Source: Xiphydria camelus
Lineage: Eukaryota; Arthropoda; Insecta; Hymenoptera; Xiphydriidae
Direction: 5' to 3'
DNA: 64,000 nucleotides
NCBI GenBank assembly: GCA_963678675.1
Contig: OY783193.1
Location: 30,843,082-30,907,081 of the forward strand
Made by a program: the position numbers and the translations under genes. Position 1 is the first letter of the stretch. Each line of letters begins with the position of its first letter. The notes beneath the pieces are model-generated. The model was not told the DNA's origin, did not search any database, and saw nothing but the letters and a program-made list of their open reading frames with translations. Below, piece after piece: positions 47,573-59,571 of this stretch.

Positions 47573-47802
47573 TACACTGAGAAAAAAATGTACTTGATCG
47601 AAATAAACGTGCCTTTGGATAGTAGTCCTAAGGGCGTATTTATTCGATTTAAATGAATAGCGATTTGATTCAAATAACATCTAATTAATTCAATAATCTA
47701 ATATTTGCGCCCAACCGATATTCATTTAAATCGAATAAATACGCTCTTGGGACTATTCAAAGGCACGTTTATTTCGATCAAATAAATTTTGTTCTCAGTG
47801 TG
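47573..47802. mobile_element. Palindromic MITE with CACTGAGAA termini
   Basis: Left ACACTGAGAAAAAAATGTAC and right end GTTCTCAGTGT; the interior AAATAAACGTGCCTTTG and TTTATTCGATTTAAATGAAT are mirrored. About 230 bp. Confidence 0.75.
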
Positions 47803-48089
47803 CTGTTACGATTTTGGGGAACGCAGCTGTCACTCCACATGATAAGTTCTTCTAAGAATGAATGGTTGTATGTGCAACATACAATTTTGTTATTTCAGTG
47901 TAAACAACAATTTCAAAATACTAAAGTCCTAAGTTCTACGTACCACATCCCCCACACACCCTAAGTATCACATAGAACAATGTTGTCCTGAACTGATATT
48001 TTTAAAATATACACCTTTATTTTATCAACCTTTTCGGCCATTTAAGCAGGATATTTCATTTAGGAAAGGTTATACTCGTATGTCGAGAT

Positions 48090-48890
48090 TCATACACATA
48101 GAACCTTGTAAAACGAAAAATGCGATTTTTGGATTTTGTAACATACACCCTTGTAATTTTAAGGTAGCGATATGTGGTCGAACGTTGTCGTGTAGAAAGA
48201 AAATTTTATCATGTTGTAGACGTTTAAGCTTGACATTAGTTTTCAACTTATCAAGATGGTTACAGTAGACTCTGTGGCGGTCATGGTAGTATTACGAGGA
48301 AGGAGGTCCTAATATATGATTCCGTGAATATCCCACCAGACGCACAACATCACTTTTTTCGGGGTTGCTTTTCCCGGTTCATTTGGACTTAACCATTGGT
48401 GTTTGCAAGTATGGTTAATACCTATACATAATCTACTTTTCATCTCCAGTGATGAAATGGTCCAACCCGTTGAACGTATGGCGAAAAGATAAAGGTTGTG
48501 TACAGACGTCCATGCGACACTTGGGTTGACACGGACTCCACTCATGAGGTACCCAAACACCATATATGTATCTTTTTCTTAATTCGTGCAAATGCCGTTC
48601 TATTCTGGCGTGAGAGCATTCGAGAAGATAGACAACGCACGCGTCGAAAGTCTGGGATCTTCCTCAATTAATGTCTTTATAATTTATCGATATCTATTTC
48701 CACTGGCCGACCAGACCTAGATTGATCACTTAACGTATATTTGCTACTATGAAATGCATGGAACCATCTTTTTGCCGTAGAATCCGATAAGGCATGGGGA
48801 GCTATGTACACGTTGGCATATGTTGCGCACAGCTTCAGCCGCTGAGTGGCCATATTGGTATTCATACAGCAAACAATGTCTAATGTGCAT
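48090..48890 (-). pseudogene. mariner-like transposase relic
   Basis: The minus strand reads an N-terminal helix-turn-helix part (DSTAKRWFHAFHS, then SRSGRPVEID), then NHTCKHQWLSPNEPGKATPK and KVMLCVWWDIHGIIY, and finally KIFFLHDNVRPHIATLKLQG. HDNVRPH contains the second catalytic Asp. Several frameshifts and stops break it, and the C-terminus is absent here. Divergent from the mariner at 17.7-23.5 kb. Confidence 0.8.
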
Positions 48891-49067
48891 TTTTATACAT
48901 TCCATTTTTTATCTGATATTCACACCTTGATGTTTAAACTATGACTGAGATGAACAAGCGTTCATATACCCCCTTGTTCGTAGAATGTCCTAAACGGTCC
49001 TCCAAAAAGCTAGACATTTTGATGTGAAACATCTAATGCCGCGCTGCAACGGTGAAAACGACTGTTA

Positions 49068-49203
49068 AGCCGGGTCTTCACTGCGCGAAACTGTTTCGCG
49101 AAAAAGAGAGAATGAGAGAGAAGAGGGAACGCGAGAAAAAGAGGGGACATGATTCGCGCAATAGTTTCGCGTAGAATTTCGCGCAGTGAAGACCCGACTT
49201 TAG
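49068..49203. mobile_element. Short MITE with GCCGGGTCTTCACTGCGCGA ends
   Basis: AAGCCGGGTCTTCACTGCGC through GAAACTGTTTCGCG is mirrored at the right end (GCGCAGTGAAGACCCGACTT). About 135 bp. Confidence 0.7.
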
Positions 49204-49444
49204 GGTAGTGACGTTGCTACTCCTGGCGTCGTGCGCATGGCAGCCACAAAACTCGAGACGCATCGGCTCTCTCCGCCACGACTCGGCAGTCCCCTTTCAA
49301 CGAGCGCTAGCTTCACACTTGCTACTACACGCTCACTGTATCGGTGTACGAAGCAGTACGGAGCGTTCTCTATAGGGCTCGTGCATGCCCGAGTGGTGGC
49401 GCGGTAGTAGGTAATATTTAGTGCTACAGTGGCCGTCAACAGCA

Positions 49445-49849
49445 TTAACCCTTCGTCACTCGATATAAGAGCGCGGCGCCGCCATTTTTAGATTTTAAAT
49501 GATTTTTTATATTTTTTACTATTAGAAAAATTCGAAAAAAAGTAAATGCTTCCTTTAAACATTTCTGAAACGGGCCGCGGTTGTAATTTTTCAAAAAATA
49601 CACTTGCACAACTAAAAAAAATGATAATTGTCCGAGCGAACGGAAAAGCGGCGCCGAGTCGCCCAGTGCGAGTAGCTCTCCGACAAACGCTCGAGATACA
49701 GTGTTGCCACGACGCACTTACATTCGTCTCCCGTTCAGTGCAAAGTAGCCGGTAATGTGGCGATAGCGTGCTCAGTTTAGCACGGCGGCTCAGCGCTCAC
49801 GATGCGACCACCTAAGGTCATAGGTTTCTAGCGAGTGACGAAGGATTAA
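49445..49849. mobile_element. piggyBac-type MITE, TTAA-flanked
   Basis: TTAACCCTTCGTCACTCG at 49445 and CGAGTGACGAAGGATTAA ending 49849. TTAA target and CCCTT-like start are typical of piggyBac-derived MITEs. About 405 bp, no transposase. Confidence 0.7.
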
Positions 49850-49872
49850 ATACGTTACAAAGTGTGCCTTTA

Positions 49873-50236
49873 TACAGGATGTCCCGGGCAGAACCAACCA
49901 GTTGCAGGGACCTTGAAATTTACCTTCGGCCGAGCTTGGTCGGTACTCGAGTCATTTATACCGGTAGACGTCGAGTTGGTAGTTAGAGTTGGTGTCAATT
50001 CGGGAGATTGAAGCATTTAACCTCGAAATCGTGAATTTGTAAATAGTGGAAATTACTCACCACTATTCACAAATTCACGATTTCGAGGTTAGACGCTTCG
50101 ATCTCCCGAATTGACACTAACTATAACTACCGACTCGACTTCTACCGGTATAAATGACTCGAGTACCGACTAAGGCCGGCCGAAGGTAAATTTCAAGGTC
50201 CCTGCAACTGCACGGTTCTGCGCGGGACATCCTGTA
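49873..50236. mobile_element. 364-bp palindromic element, TACAGGATGTCCCG ends
   Basis: Nearly perfect dyad centred near 50055: TACAGGATGTCCCGGGCAGA mirrors the right end, and the GTCAATTCGGGAGATTGAAG and TTTAACCTCGAAATCGTGAA blocks are shared with the 13-15 kb palindromes. This copy shows the complete ends that are missing or diverged elsewhere. Confidence 0.8.
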
Positions 50237-50447
50237 CATCCAGCATCTCAGATTCTGTCGCTAGTGACTTTCTAAAATGTCATTTTTAGACATACTAGCC
50301 AATGAACAATTACTTCTTATGCCCTCATTAGCTACGGTGGCGTTCACCCTCATTAATGAAAGCATGAGGATTGTTGAATCATTGGTTAGTACGATTAAAA
50401 ATAATATTTAAAAAACACAAAATGCGTCACGGGACGTCTGTTAGATC

Positions 50448-51131
50448 TCTGTAAAAAAAAGGCGGCATGTTCATTCAGTGCAAACCAAAATTGATACGTA
50501 AAATACTCTCCAAAAAAGATTTGAAATCAATTAAGATCGCCATGTTCAAGATTTATATATAAAAAGTAAAAGGCATCATTTGAAAGGAAAATTATTGTAA
50601 ATCAGGTTACTAAAAAATTCGACTAAAAAAATTTATAAAAAAATTTTAATAAAAAAGAACTTGCCGCGTTTAAGTTTCATATTTTGTCCACTATACCGAA
50701 TATTGGCAGTGCTTGGACTGTGCTAGAGTGATTCATAAATTGCACTGTCGGTCAAATTCAGAGAAATCCAGAAAGCCCCCGCCTGATCGGTTTCCCGTGC
50801 GACTTTCGGTATACTGGTGGTATCATATAAGTGTATGAATTTATTTAAAATCATAAGTGCATAAACATCGAATATAATTCTCTGTCTGAATGTTTTATTT
50901 TGAAGGAAAAAACGCGGCAAATTCTTTTTTATTAAAATTTTGTAATCAATTTTTTAGTCGAATTTTTTAGTAACCTGATTTACAATAATTTTCCTTTCAA
51001 ATGATGCCTTTTACTTTTTATATATAAATCTTGAACATGGCGATCTTAATTGATTTCAAATCTTTTTTGGAGAGTATTTTACGTATCAATTTTGGTTTGC
51101 ACTGAATGAACATGCCGCCTTTTTTTTTACA
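50448..51131. mobile_element. Foldback MITE, arms about 225 bp
   Basis: AGGCGGCATGTTCATTCAGT onward to ACTTGCCGCGTTT (50449-50672) is mirrored at 50908-51131 with high identity; the loop is about 235 bases. Confidence 0.8.
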
Positions 51132-52318
51132 GAGAATCTGTTTTTGTGGGGGGATTTCACTACTTTTTGGAATTTATTCATGAGGAGAATACGTACATGT
51201 AGGAGAATAGCTTTTTATTACCACAAAATTAAAGCCTCACACTTTATACCCATACGAGCTAATTAATTATAACCACGTTACTTTTGATTTATTCTCGTGA
51301 TATTTTCAAAGGGATTTATAAACTAGAGTGCCCTTATATTTTTCACTTTGCCTTAGTATTTTGGAGAAATAAAACATACCGCTTTCGAATTTACAGGCCA
51401 TCGGATTTTTCTTATATTTTGGTCGTCTACAGAAATCCATATAGACATTTTACCTTTAACTCTAAGTATACTCTTCCAATAACCGTGACGAATTGTTTAA
51501 TCACATGTAAAGGTACCACTTATGACAGTACATATGTTGTTACATATTAACTCGAGACGTTGGAATAGTTTCAAGAAATCCTTTTGCATGCACCGCTGAA
51601 ATTAAGGCGAACGCTAGTTCGCCTGGTCGAGAGAGAAAGAGCGATAGCCATGGCGAACAGCAGAGCCTGAAGCGTCATTCTCAGAGCTTCAACGTATCGC
51701 CAGCGACACTTGGGTAACCAATAAGAATAAAGCCGCTTCTCCCCACTCTTCTGTCGCTGGCGACACGTCCCAAGTTGAATTTTATTTAACTTTTCTCTCC
51801 TGTCGCTGCGACAGTCGTCGATATTTAATATGAGCGTGGCGTGAGATGGCGTTTTCTCCGATTGGGGACGCTAGGACGCTAGCGTGTACTAAAAAACATG
51901 GCCGATATTGGCGTTTTGGATTGGTTCGTACTTGAAAAGTGTTAATTTGCTCCAAGTTTTTCAAAAATGAGCATTTTTAGAACGAGATATAGACATTTAT
52001 TTTCACAAACAATGAAACGAATTCATTAGGATCAACTGTATACTACTGGTCGCTGGAATTTGAAATACGCGGCGTGCTGTACGCCTAATATCCGCCATGT
52101 TCCCGCAGCGCCGCGAGCGCCGCCATCGGTAAATAGCGGTCCCCATAGCTTGACGCGAGATCGCTATTCCGTCTGCTATGCTGGTAAAACAGTGCCTCTC
52201 GAAGCATTGATTAGGTATTATCTATCATCTGTCAACCGTAACGATCCGACAAAATAATGGCATGCATTTGAATAATAAACGATAATCTGGAAACGAAAGG
52301 AGAAATTTGCAACCGCAA
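51132..52318. other. Intergenic, no gene recognised
   Basis: Contains a small hairpin AGGCGAACGCTAGTTCGCCT (51605-51624) and several GTCGCTGGCGACA-type dyads at 51697-51765. No protein family seen. Confidence 0.4.
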
Positions 52319-53020
52319 ATTCCGTTTGACAGATACGATTCATTCTAATTCAAAACAGACCTGGAAAGACTCGACTGGCTAAATGGTTAAATGGTACATG
52401 AACTTTGACGATGATGAAAAACAGAAGCTGATAGAAGTACACGCGGTATATATAATTATTGTAAGGGATGCGAAACATACTCGTACTCATTTTGTGGAGG
52501 TAAGTCCTGGAACTCGATGGAATATCAAGACCAAGACGCTCGACAATGATACGCGTATCGTTGCTGTTCGTAACGATTCGTTCAGTTTAGTAACTTCAAA
52601 ATAATCTATAGACGTTACACTGGCTTATATTTTTGTATCTGTGTCGATGTCAATGATAAGCCTAAAAAATGGGATTCTGTTTGACAGATACGATTCATCC
52701 TAATTCAAAACAGAGCTGGAAAGACTCGACTGGCTAAATAGTTAAATGGTACATGAACTTTGACGATGATGAAAAACAGACGCTGATAGAGGAAGAACAC
52801 GCGATATAGTTACTGTAAGGGATGCGAGGCATACTAATTTTGTGTTGGTAAGTCCTGGAAATCGATGGAATATCAAGACCAAGACGCTCGACAATGCTAC
52901 ACATATCGTTGCTGTTCATAATGATTCTTTCAGTTTCGTAACTTCAAGATAATCTATAGATGTTACGCTGGCTTAGATTTTTGTATCTGTGTCGATGTCA
53001 ATGATAAGACTAAAAAATAA
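52319..53020. repeat. Tandem duplication of a ~350-bp segment
   Basis: Copy 1 (52321-52672) and copy 2 (52678-53020) both run from CGTTTGACAGATACGATTCA to ATGTCAATGATAAG, about 90% alike with small indels. Open frames inside copy 1 are broken in copy 2, so the unit is probably not coding. It lies directly upstream of the protease pseudogene. Confidence 0.85.
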
Positions 53021-53041
53021 AGGGAGCTATTGATTGGTACG

Positions 53042-53860
53042 ATGGACGTTGATCATTCTTCTTTTTATCGCATACACCTCAGCGATCCCGTAGAAACTGG
53101 TGAAGAGCAAAAATCAATACCAAATTCTCAGAATGACATTTTATCTGAACATTCGTATGCTTCGCAACAAGTGGTGAGAAGGGTCACTAAAAGAGTAGTA
53201 ACGTAGCAAAAATTACCACAATTGGATCTTCTACTTCTTCAACGAGAAGAAATACAGAAAATTGAGAACGGTGAATGTCTTAATGACAAACACATGAGTG
53301 TTTTTACTTCTATTGTCCAGAATAGTACTCAATACATGTCTTACGACACCATTTACATCCAAAAACCTGCTAAAATTTTTCCGGTGCCTTCGCAAACTGA
53401 TCACATACAAATTTTGCCTTCACTAAATCACTGGGTGTTCAGTTACTACGATTGCCGCCAAGATCAATTATTAATTTATGATTCGTTGAATAATAGCAAC
53501 ATCGATGAACATCAGAAAATTTTTCTCCAACGATTATATCCTGATTTCAATCTTGATAACATACGATTTCCGAAGGTTCAAAGACAAGAAAATAATACTG
53601 ACTGTGGTTTATTTGCTATTGCGTTCGCTGTGTAATTAATTTTAGGCAAGAAACCTGAAACATTATTCTACTGTATAGAAAGTATGCGCTGTCACTTACT
53701 GAAAATTTTGACCGATCGCACAATTACGCATTTTCCTTTATATTCTGACAAAGAAAGTGCATCAGGTAATTTGTCGAATATGGTTTCGGCCGTGACACCA
53801 AAGTACAAAATCACATTAAGTAAAAGAAAACCCCCCCAAAAAAACATTTTCCAAATGTAA
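53042..53860 (+). pseudogene. Ulp1-type (C48) cysteine protease-like, two in-frame stops
   Basis: A single frame of 272 codons from ATG 53042 to TAA 53858-53860, broken by TAG at codon 55 (53204-53206) and TAA at codon 198 (53633-53635). Between them LLLQREEIQKIENGECLND resembles the Ulp1 entry segment, and the catalytic set is complete: His in LPSLNHWVFSYY, Asp in LLIYDSLNN, Gln in KVQRQENNTDCG and Cys in the same motif. After the second stop the frame continues LILGKKPETLFYCIESMRCH. Ulp1 enzymes cleave SUMO-like proteins; free-standing copies like this in animal genomes are commonly transposon-borne. No transposase was recognised alongside. Confidence 0.75.
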
Positions 53861-54596
53861 AATGGTGGGTCGAGAGAGAAAGGCGATCCTTACCTGCCTA
53901 AAAAATGAGGTTTCAACAAACAAACAAAAATGATATCAACAAGCGATAAAAAATACAAACGATTATTAAACTATACGGAGCGTCTGTCACATTCACCACT
54001 ATTGAGATTCACTACTCCGATTACACTGAATTTTTACTTTTTATTAACAAGCGCGTCCGAGGATCGAAAAGATGCGAGGGAAATCGTTTCGCGAATGGTA
54101 ATATTTTATTAATTTTGAAAAACAACTAAACATTCAAGGAATATATTCTCTCACACACTCTCACATACATTTGATGGCGTATGCGTGTGGCCGCATCTGT
54201 GTACACATTTCCGACCATGGCCGAATATCGCCGAAGACAGGCGGAATTTTTGTGAGATTTTGACATATATATATCGCCCGAGAAATCGGATTCTCGACTT
54301 TTGAGGCGCGAGGGGCGTGGCTTCGCGTTGCTAAGGAAAAATCTCTGTTAATATGTAATTTACAACATTTACTCTGGTCTCTATCAATAGAGAATAGTCG
54401 ATTTATATGGCGTAACCTAAGCATAGTTTTGGTTATAACCATATATTTATTGAGAAAATTCGATGTTAAAATTGAGGGGTGAAGGGGGCAGACATTTTTC
54501 CTGTAAAGATACACGGGTGCTCGCGGCGACAGCAGAGCTAGCGGCGTCGTTCTGACGACTTGAATGCCGCGAGACACTACCGTGTCTCTTGATGTG
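53861..54596. other. Intergenic, no gene recognised
   Basis: GGTCGAGAGAGAAAGGCGAT at 53867 echoes GGTCGAGAGAGAAAGAGCGA at 51626, so both may be ends of the unit carrying the protease pseudogene. Otherwise nothing was identified. Confidence 0.35.
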
Positions 54597-54952
54597 AAAC
54601 ATCGAAATTCTTCTTTATAGAAAGTATGCGATAGGAAGGATGGACTACGCGTCCGTCGAAAGAACACGTGCGCCAGTGCGCATTTGTATTTATGACTGTG
54701 ATACTATTAAACGGTATGAACCATTGTGTCGAATTCCGTTTATCGCGAGACGGAACAGTGACCGATGGCAAAGTAAGAGAGAGTAAACTAAATGCCCTGT
54801 TTGAATTAGACACAACGGTTCGTACCATTTAATAGTATCACAGTCATAAATACAAATGCACACTGGTGCACGTGTTCTTTCGAGGGACGCGTGGTCCATC
54901 CTTCCTATCGCATACCTTCTACAAAGAAGAATTTCGATGTTTCGCATCTAAC
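54597..54952. mobile_element. Foldback MITE, arms about 130 bp
   Basis: AACATCGAAATTCTTCTTTA through GTATTTATGACTGTGATACT (54597-54710) is mirrored at 54830-54952, about 85-90% alike. Confidence 0.75.
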
Positions 54953-54985
54953 AGGCGCCCCGTGACGCATTTTGTGTTTTTTACT

Positions 54986-55014
54986 AAACTCTTAGGTATT
55001 ATTTATGTGCCAAC
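54986..55014. repeat. Isolated mariner-type terminal repeat
   Basis: The reverse complement GGGTTGGCACATAAATAAT (about 54997-55015) matches the terminus at 45131 (GGTTGGCACATAAATAAT). No transposase is adjacent, so it is a solo end or a decayed copy. Confidence 0.5.
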
Positions 55015-55559
55015 CCAATACTTACCTATTTATTATTATCAACTTTTTCTGAAAAATAGAAAATGGCTTTTTTACACATTTGGTAATGATTGTTGAAAGA
55101 AAAAGAAGTAAATAGCGAAAGGAATGGGGAGGTCGCCAGAGTCGACAGGACAATAATAGTTCTATAGTAAACTTTTATTAGGCATATTAAATATTAGGTA
55201 TATTTATTATGAAGTTATCTTTTTTACGTCTAAAATGTATTCATCTCACCAGACACCCAGAGCACCTATTCTCCCAAGTATGGGTATCCCACTGCTTGGA
55301 TAGCTATCCGCTAAAATGCCGAAAACGGAGTTTCTTATTTCTTTCGATATTTTAGCTTGTTTTTTCAAAATTATATTATTCTACTATAGAAGTTATTATG
55401 TTTTAGTAAATAGACCATGTATTCACATTCTAACGACAATAGATGTTACTGTATAGTTTGTATTCCCTAGGAGGGGCATCTAACCCACTTTTATCCTAGA
55501 TGATAATTCTACGCGGCATAGTAACCCGACTGGAAATTATCCCAATGTCCCATAAGGAT

Positions 55560-55860
55560 CTGATCAGGTATTCCTAAGGATCCTTATCGGGATCAAATCA
55601 GATAAAAGTCGACAAGGTTTACATGATCAGGTCGTCGTCAGGATCATGTTCTTTTTGCCTCGTTAAAAAAATTTATTTTTAAACACAAAGTTCAGCAGGG
55701 TTATACCATCGAGTCCTCGTCAGGATCACTTCCTTTTGCCTCGTCTGAAAATTTTATTTTGGACGCAAAGTCCAATAGTGGTATACCATCGGATCCTCGT
55801 CGGGATCACGTCCTTTTACCTTGTTTGAAAATTGTATTTTAGACGCAAAGTATCGTTGAA
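55560..55860. repeat. Short tandem array, about 80-bp unit
   Basis: Three imperfect copies of TCGTCGGGATCACGTCCTTT, then TGCCTCGT(C/T)TGAAAATTTTATTTT, ACGCAAAGT and GGTATACCATC, at about 55600-55690, 55690-55780 and 55780-55860. Confidence 0.7.
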
Positions 55861-56409
55861 CAACTTATTGTGCCGCAAAGGATTAAAGTTCATGTATCTT
55901 AAGTAATATACGATACAACCCGGGGCATAATTTAGAGGCCAGCGATGCTATTTGCATATCGGCTAGGGCACCCCGTTCGCTGCAGCTTCCTGTAATTTCA
56001 TGGTAATACCAATTGCTCGGATCAGAACCAAGTCGAGGAGTCAAGCGAAAGACATCAACTATTTCACTTCTGATCTATTAGGGGCAAATAAGTCTTAGAA
56101 CACTTACATTTTCCGTGTCATAAAAGTAATTCAAAGTTACCGCTCACATATTATGATATGGAGGAACTTGTTATGTAGTATCGACACATAAGGGAGTCAT
56201 AGATATAACCTTTAAATTTTGTGAATAAAACATGCAGACTGATAAGCTCTTTATTAGACACTGCATTCGCTACGAATTCCATTAAGACGCATTTGCGTTA
56301 CATGTACTCGTACAATCAGGGCCCTATCGGGTTACCCCGATAAAGGCCCGATTATTTCCTTAGTTAAGCCAGATCAGATCCTAAAAACAACCTTTTACTG
56401 TTTTTTTTC
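55861..56409. other. Intergenic, no gene recognised
   Basis: No protein, RNA or repeat family identified. GC content is near the local average. Confidence 0.4.
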
Positions 56410-56650
56410 CAGTCGGAAAGTACATCGAGAGAACAGTTTATTTATAGTTATTAAGGATATACTTGATTTTGGCGGAAGAAATATTTCGTCGGTTCAAGCA
56501 AGTGTATATAAATTATTAGAAAACTTATTTTGTTTGAACATGAAAAGAATGATGGTTAACGAATATTTACTTGGTGTAACGGAATATTTCTTTCGCTATA
56601 ACTAAGTGTACGTTTATTGATTATAAATAAACCATTCCCTCAGAGTGTAC
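56410..56650. mobile_element. MITE, same family as 59572-59765
   Basis: GGATATACTTGATTTTGGCG, then GAAGAAATATTTC, and the mirrored GAATATTTCTTTCGCTATAA recur in the 59.6 kb copy (AATACTTGATTACAGCGGAA, then ACATTTCTTTCGCCATAATC). Confidence 0.6.
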
Positions 56651-56749
56651 ACATATAGCTAACGCATCAAACGGGCTCACGGAGGAATGCGAGAAGTCAT
56701 TGCCGCAACCGAGAATTGAACCTGGAAATTTCAAATCTCTAGAATCGCT

Positions 56750-57130
56750 GCATTTCCACCCCGTGGAATTTGTGGCTAATTAATTACCCACATTTTGGAG
56801 CTCGGGGAGACCTCCAGAATTGGTTCCTAATTAGATGCTCGTATTTGTGAGCTGAATGAGCCCTTCAGAACTTTTTGTTCGTTAGTTGCTCGCATTTGAG
56901 AGCTCAGTAAGTTCTTTAAAATGTTTTTTTATTAGTTGCTCACATTTGGAAGTTCTAGGAGTCCTCCGGATATTATTGTTAATTAGTTAAACACACGTAT
57001 GAGCTCAGAATAATCTTCCGCGGAATTTATTGCCAATTAATTATTACAAGCATTCTCGGGAGCTTATAGATCATTCCTCAACTAGTACCTATTTATTTAG
57101 TTGCTTTCATTTGGAAGATCGCGGAGCTTA
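56750..57130. repeat. Degenerate minisatellite, ~65-75-bp unit
   Basis: Units repeat (T/A)ATTAGTTGCTCGCATTTG, AGCTC and CTCCAGAA(T/C)TT-like blocks from 56750 to 57130 and resume at 57850-57950 beyond the palindrome. Confidence 0.6.
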
Positions 57131-57144
57131 CCAGAATAATTGGT

Positions 57145-57868
57145 TACCGTTTAAGGGGGAGCTTCATGTGGAATGCTCACATAAATTCATTTATTTTCGG
57201 GAGTCTATCCTGAAGGATATATTAAATCAATCTTTTGGAAACTTTGAGTGTATTTTATTACATATATTTAAAGTACTAAAAGACATTTGTTCCATTATAA
57301 GAAACCTTATAATGTTAGAGTTATAAAGGCTTATATCCTATCACACCGTGAAATGTAGGATCTGCTGCTTTCATTTAAAATGAAAAATTCAAAGCGGAAA
57401 TTTTAGCTAAGAAGTAGGTACATAGTCACAGCATGAACTATATTTTAAGTTAAAAAATGCAAAATTTAAAAAATAATGAGCTTCTAAAGAAAATTCGTTT
57501 TTTTCCAACAAATAATGGCAAAATACAATCGTTTATTGCTAAAATATTTATATAAAGGTAATTGAAGATTCATGCTGTGAAAAAAATGTTGAAATATATG
57601 TATACGCAAGGGGAAGTTCGTTGATATATATTTTTCGAACTACATTCTACGCCTCTCGAAAAATGTAATTTCGAGAAACGTCCTTATAACTCTAATATAA
57701 TAAGATTTCGTATAATGGGACAAATGTTTTTAGTACTTCAAATATGTAATAAAGTATACTCGGAGTTTCTGAAAAGTTGATTTAATATATCCTTTAGGAT
57801 AGACTCCCGAAAATGAATGAATTTATAGGCTTTCCATATGAGGTTAAGTGGTTGCCTTTAGGAGTTCA
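57145..57868. mobile_element. Foldback element within the minisatellite
   Basis: GGTTACCGTTTAAGGGGGAG and TCGGGAGTCTATCCTGAAGG (57145-57330) are mirrored at 57677-57868 (CTTTAGGATAGACTCCCGAA). The minisatellite continues on either side. Confidence 0.7.
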
Positions 57869-57949
57869 GGGAATTCTTCAAAATTTTTGGTCAACTAGAT
57901 GCTCGCATTCAGAAATTTCCAGAGTTCTCTAGAATTTATTGCCGTTATG

Positions 57950-59280
57950 GGACCGAGATATTTGTACAAGTTATCATCGCGTTTAAACGGATTATCAAAG
58001 ATACCATCGTAGTTCAAAGTTCGAATATCGCGCGAGAATTCCGTGTTGTAGACTCGACTTGAGAGAAACACACAACGTGGTGTGTTTCTCCCGCCCACAC
58101 TGGTCACTTCCTATCGAAAGTAGGGACAGGTTGTATTCTCCGCGCGGACAATGATAAGTTATCGCGATGAGAAACTCCCTCGCGGAGATCAGCTGGGACG
58201 CTGGAGGGTGGGTTAAATTGCGACTTCGGTGCAACCCTCTCCCCCCGACCCGCCATCTCTTTTTCTATCTCTTTTCTTTCTACCAAGGCCATCGTCATGC
58301 CGCCGCTATCTATTCGGAGCGAATCAGTTCGCAACTTACTCCGTAATGAACCGTCTCTAATGGGGCTGTTTCAACCGTATCTGCGAAGTTGGTCGCGCTT
58401 AGTTTCCTAATGTAGCAGTCGGACCCGGACCGAAACAAGCTTCGCCGTAGCGGGAGGGGCGGATCTCGCGTGCATTGTCCGGCTCTTTTCTTTCCCACCC
58501 CCGCTGCCGAACACAGGGGTAGTCCGCGCGCTGAGAATACACCGGGAGTCATTTCCGCCGGAAGGACCATGGCCTGACTCCCCCCCGGTAGCCACCTCCG
58601 TACTTCGCTCCTAAAGACAAGCCCGGAGGGGGGGATGCAAGTTGTTTGGCATGCATTTGGCGCCCGCGCCAGCCAATTCCGAGATTGAATCCCGCAAAAC
58701 TAGCGAAGCCTTTGCGTTATAATTAATTTATAATACCTCTAATTGCGCCACGGTGTAGAATGCGACTGTCCTGGCGTTTAATTTGCTCGCTAATTAAACA
58801 GACTGCGGCGCGGCGCGGCGTGGCACGGTGTGGCAAGGTGAGTGAGTCTCCCGTGGCTCGGCTGTAGGGTAGATTGTCTGTCGGTGGGGTGTCGCGCGCG
58901 TTTTTCAGGGGTAACCCTATCCGATCGCGCTTTGCGAGCTCGCTCTCAACGCTATAGCCTGGTTGCTCGGTGGCTCCGAGTGTAGAAGGCCTCGGGGTCT
59001 AATCGAATGGGTTAAATTTAGTAAGTCAATTTGTTGGTGGTAATAACTGACTTTATCGTAACTATATCGACTGTTTAAACGGCGGTATCGGAAATGGAGT
59101 TGGCTTAATTTCGTCAATTCTTACCCGGTCGAATATCGATGATGGAAATCGGCCGAAATCGAAGCCTCGAACGGGAGAACAAATAGGAAGATGGTTTGGT
59201 GCTTTAAAAAAATGGGAAATAAGAGACAACTTAGAGCACTAATTCGTTTATTGCATACAAAAATATTCATATTTTTTTAT
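57950..59280. promoter_or_regulatory. GC-rich block, possible regulatory DNA or promoter
   Basis: 58080-58900 is clearly more GC/CpG-rich than neighbouring DNA and free of inverted repeats. 58690-58800 has TAAT-core sites (ATAATTAATTTATAATACCT, GCTCGCTAATTAAAC) around GAATGCGACTGTCCTGGCG. No coding frame has recognisable homology. This could be a promoter, an unrecognised 5' exon, or a conserved non-coding element; the sequence alone cannot decide. Confidence 0.3.
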
Positions 59281-59571
59281 GCAATTCATAAGGCCGGCAT
59301 TACACTATAAAAGATCTTTGACAAAGATCTTCTATCAAATATATTTGACGAAAAATTTGACTGTGTAATATGTCACATTTTATAAAACATTTCTGCTATA
59401 AAAGTTCTTTTATAAAAGTAATAGGAAACTGCTACATTTTATAAAACTTGTAGTACATTTGTTTCGGCAAGCGCGATGCGCCTCGACCCTTTTCCCAACT
59501 TCTACATGATTTTCTACACATTCGTCGGTTTAGCGAATACTTCGTTTGCTCGACCAAAGTTACTTCGTACA

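Noticed and set aside
52383..52604. 73-codon frame with an acidic MNFDDDEKQ segment
   Set aside because: The second tandem copy breaks the frame by indels, which argues against selection on a protein.
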